From an uncultured Desulfobacterium sp. (lineage in GTDB: Bacteria; Desulfobacterota; Desulfobacteria; Desulfobacterales; Desulfobacteraceae), in NCBI GenBank assembly GCA_937124525.1, contig CAKZLA010000129.1, positions 1 through 15,137 of the forward strand: a DNA stretch of 15,137 nt, in the 5' to 3' direction. Below are positions 13,970 to 15,137 of the stretch, one piece after another. The stretch's first letter is position 1, and every line of letters starts with the position of its first letter. Below the pieces are notes generated by a model. The model did not search any database, had not been told where the DNA came from, and saw only the letters and a program-made list of their open reading frames with translations. A program made the translations under genes and the position numbers.

Positions 13970-15137
13970 ATGAGGAAATTCCTTTTTTTTATATTCATTC
14001 TGTTTGTGATTCTTCCCTGTGGCTGGCTGCTTTTCAATGAATTTGAGCAGAAAGATCCCGACATATCCATGGCATTGCCTTCGCCCTATTTAAAGCGATC
14101 CTATGAGATATCTGCCTCCATCACCGACCGGGGCACCGGACTCAAGCAGGTGAAAATTATCATTGCCCAGGGGAATAAAAAAAAGGTGTTGCTGGATAAA
14201 AAATATCCTTTTATGGGATATCAATCCCTTTTGATGGGTGGCGGTGAGCACACAGAAATCTTTAGCGTGCCTGTGGAGTCCTGGAAATACGGCATGGTGG
14301 ATGGAGATGCCGTCATAACGGTGGAAGCCTGGGACCACTCCTGGAATGGCTGGAAGCATGGGAATAGTGCCTTTGAGGAACAAAAAGTCATTATTGATAC
14401 CAAGCCCCCTCGCATTGAGGTGTTAACCAAGGTGCACAATATTTCCAAAGGGGGGGCAGGGTTTGCCGTGTACCGTCTTTTTGAACCCGGTATTGAAAGT
14501 GGTATCCGGGTGGGTAAAAATTATTTCCCCGGTTATTCCGGAGTGTTCAAAGACCCTGATGTGTACACGGTTTTTTTTGCGCTGGGCCACCTCCAGGGGC
14601 CGGGAACAGAAATTTATGTTCAGGCAGTTGATGCGGCGGGGAACATTGCCAAAAGAGGATTCTATCACTACATCAGGGAGAAACGGTTTAAAAAGGATAC
14701 CCTGAATATTTCCGATGGATTTCTTTCCCGGAAAATGCCGGAATTTAATCTCAGGGAAAAAGAGGCAGACTTTATGAAGGCTGCCAATCCCGATCTTGAA
14801 AAGTTCATTTACATTAATCAGACGTTGAGAAAAGAAAATATTGAAACGGTGCTGGCACCCTTGACAGGTTCTGAGCATACCCTGCTGTGGAAAGGAAAAT
14901 TTTTAAGACTTTCCGGGGCCGCCAACCGGGCAGGCTTTGCAGATCATAGAACTTACAAATACAATGGGAAAACCATTGACAAACAATATCACATGGGCAT
15001 AGATCTGGCATCGGTGTCCCGGGCACCGGTACCCGCAGCCAATGCCGGTATTGTAATGACCACAGATAATGTGGGGATTTTTGGCAATATGGTCATGATT
15101 GACCATGGACTGGGGGTGGCCACCATCTATTCCCATC
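13970..15137 (+). CDS. Membrane-anchored M23 (LytM-type) metallopeptidase, partial
   Basis: A probable peptidoglycan hydrolase, or a regulator of one, cut by the window edge; 389 residues are visible with no stop. Residues 1-22 (MRKFLFFIFILFVILPCGWL onward) form an N-terminal membrane anchor or uncleaved signal. About 30-250 looks like beta-sandwich (Ig-like) sequence with DRGTGLKQV and VQAVDAAGNIAKRG. The M23 domain begins around residue 335 with HxxxD (H341, D345 in YHMGIDLAS), then GNMVMIDHG. The expected second zinc motif HxH starts with the last visible codon (His, YSH). AGGA lies 7 nt before the ATG. It is divergent from kdsA, so cell-wall and LPS genes share a control region. Confidence 0.88.
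   Translation, partial: MRKFLFFIFILFVILPCGWLLFNEFEQKDPDISMALPSPYLKRSYEISASITDRGTGLKQVKIIIAQGNKKKVLLDKKYPFMGYQSLLMGGGEHTEIFSVPVESWKYGMVDGDAVITVEAWDHSWNGWKHGNSAFEEQKVIIDTKPPRIEVLTKVHNISKGGAGFAVYRLFEPGIESGIRVGKNYFPGYSGVFKDPDVYTVFFALGHLQGPGTEIYVQAVDAAGNIAKRGFYHYIREKRFKKDTLNISDGFLSRKMPEFNLREKEADFMKAANPDLEKFIYINQTLRKENIETVLAPLTGSEHTLLWKGKFLRLSGAANRAGFADHRTYKYNGKTIDKQYHMGIDLASVSRAPVPAANAGIVMTTDNVGIFGNMVMIDHGLGVATIYSH

Noticed and set aside
14423..14878. 151-codon open frame on the minus strand, opposite the M23 gene
   Set aside because: The plus frame continues open through it with family motifs (HxxxD, anchor, Ig-like segments); the minus frame shows no domain.
1..15137. CRISPR array, prophage, toxin-antitoxin or restriction system
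   Set aside because: No regularly spaced repeats, integrase, or matching gene pairs were seen; nearly all sequence is accounted for by core genes.

Overview
The window looks like chromosomal core sequence from a Gram-negative anaerobe of the Desulfobacterota, probably a sulfate reducer of the Desulfobacteraceae type. Two lines of evidence support this. It carries the radical-SAM enzymes AhbC and AhbD of the siroheme-dependent heme pathway, and it carries Kdo/LPS-export genes fused in synteny to rpoN-hpf-ptsN-rapZ. The taxonomic call is an inference from gene content; no marker gene gives a species.

Layout, right to left, since almost everything is on the minus strand. (1) 13970-15137, plus strand: the start of a membrane-anchored M23 metallopeptidase that runs off the right edge. 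It is divergent from the next block across a 165-bp region with a plausible promoter for each direction. (2) 13804 down to 5346, minus: kdsA-kdsC-lptC-lptA-lptB-rpoN-hpf-ptsN-rapZ-EIIA(Man)-tpiA-secG-tRNA-Leu(GAG). Genes overlap or nearly touch, except for a hairpin-containing gap before rapZ and a REP-like palindrome before tpiA. The block ends at a strong intrinsic terminator (5303-5338). It joins Kdo synthesis, LPS transport, sigma-54, ribosome hibernation, regulatory PTS proteins, glycolysis and protein export. (3) 5241 down to 214, minus: a four-gene unit, ClpX-like AAA+ ATPase - ahbC - hemB - ahbD. Three junctions are ATGA overlaps or a 2-nt gap, so the genes are tightly coupled in translation. 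Its promoter lies almost directly on the first ATG. A palindromic mobile-like element (61-209) and a bidirectional terminator (16-54) follow.

The most unusual item is the ClpX-like ATPase at the head of the heme operon. It has the whole AAA+ core and an IGF loop, but lacks the Cys4 zinc domain, has a changed second pore loop, and carries a long C-terminal extension whose last ~78 residues look like a second, degenerate copy of the ClpX small domain. Mitochondrial ClpX is known to activate the first heme enzyme, ALA synthase, in eukaryotes. A dedicated ClpX-like unfoldase coupled to Ahb-pathway heme synthesis is therefore a testable candidate for a bacterial heme-control system. The two REP-like palindromes, one with possible target-site duplication at the ahbD stop codon, are the other non-genic feature worth attention.

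No gap longer than about 215 bp lacks a gene. No CRISPR array, rRNA or transposase gene was seen.
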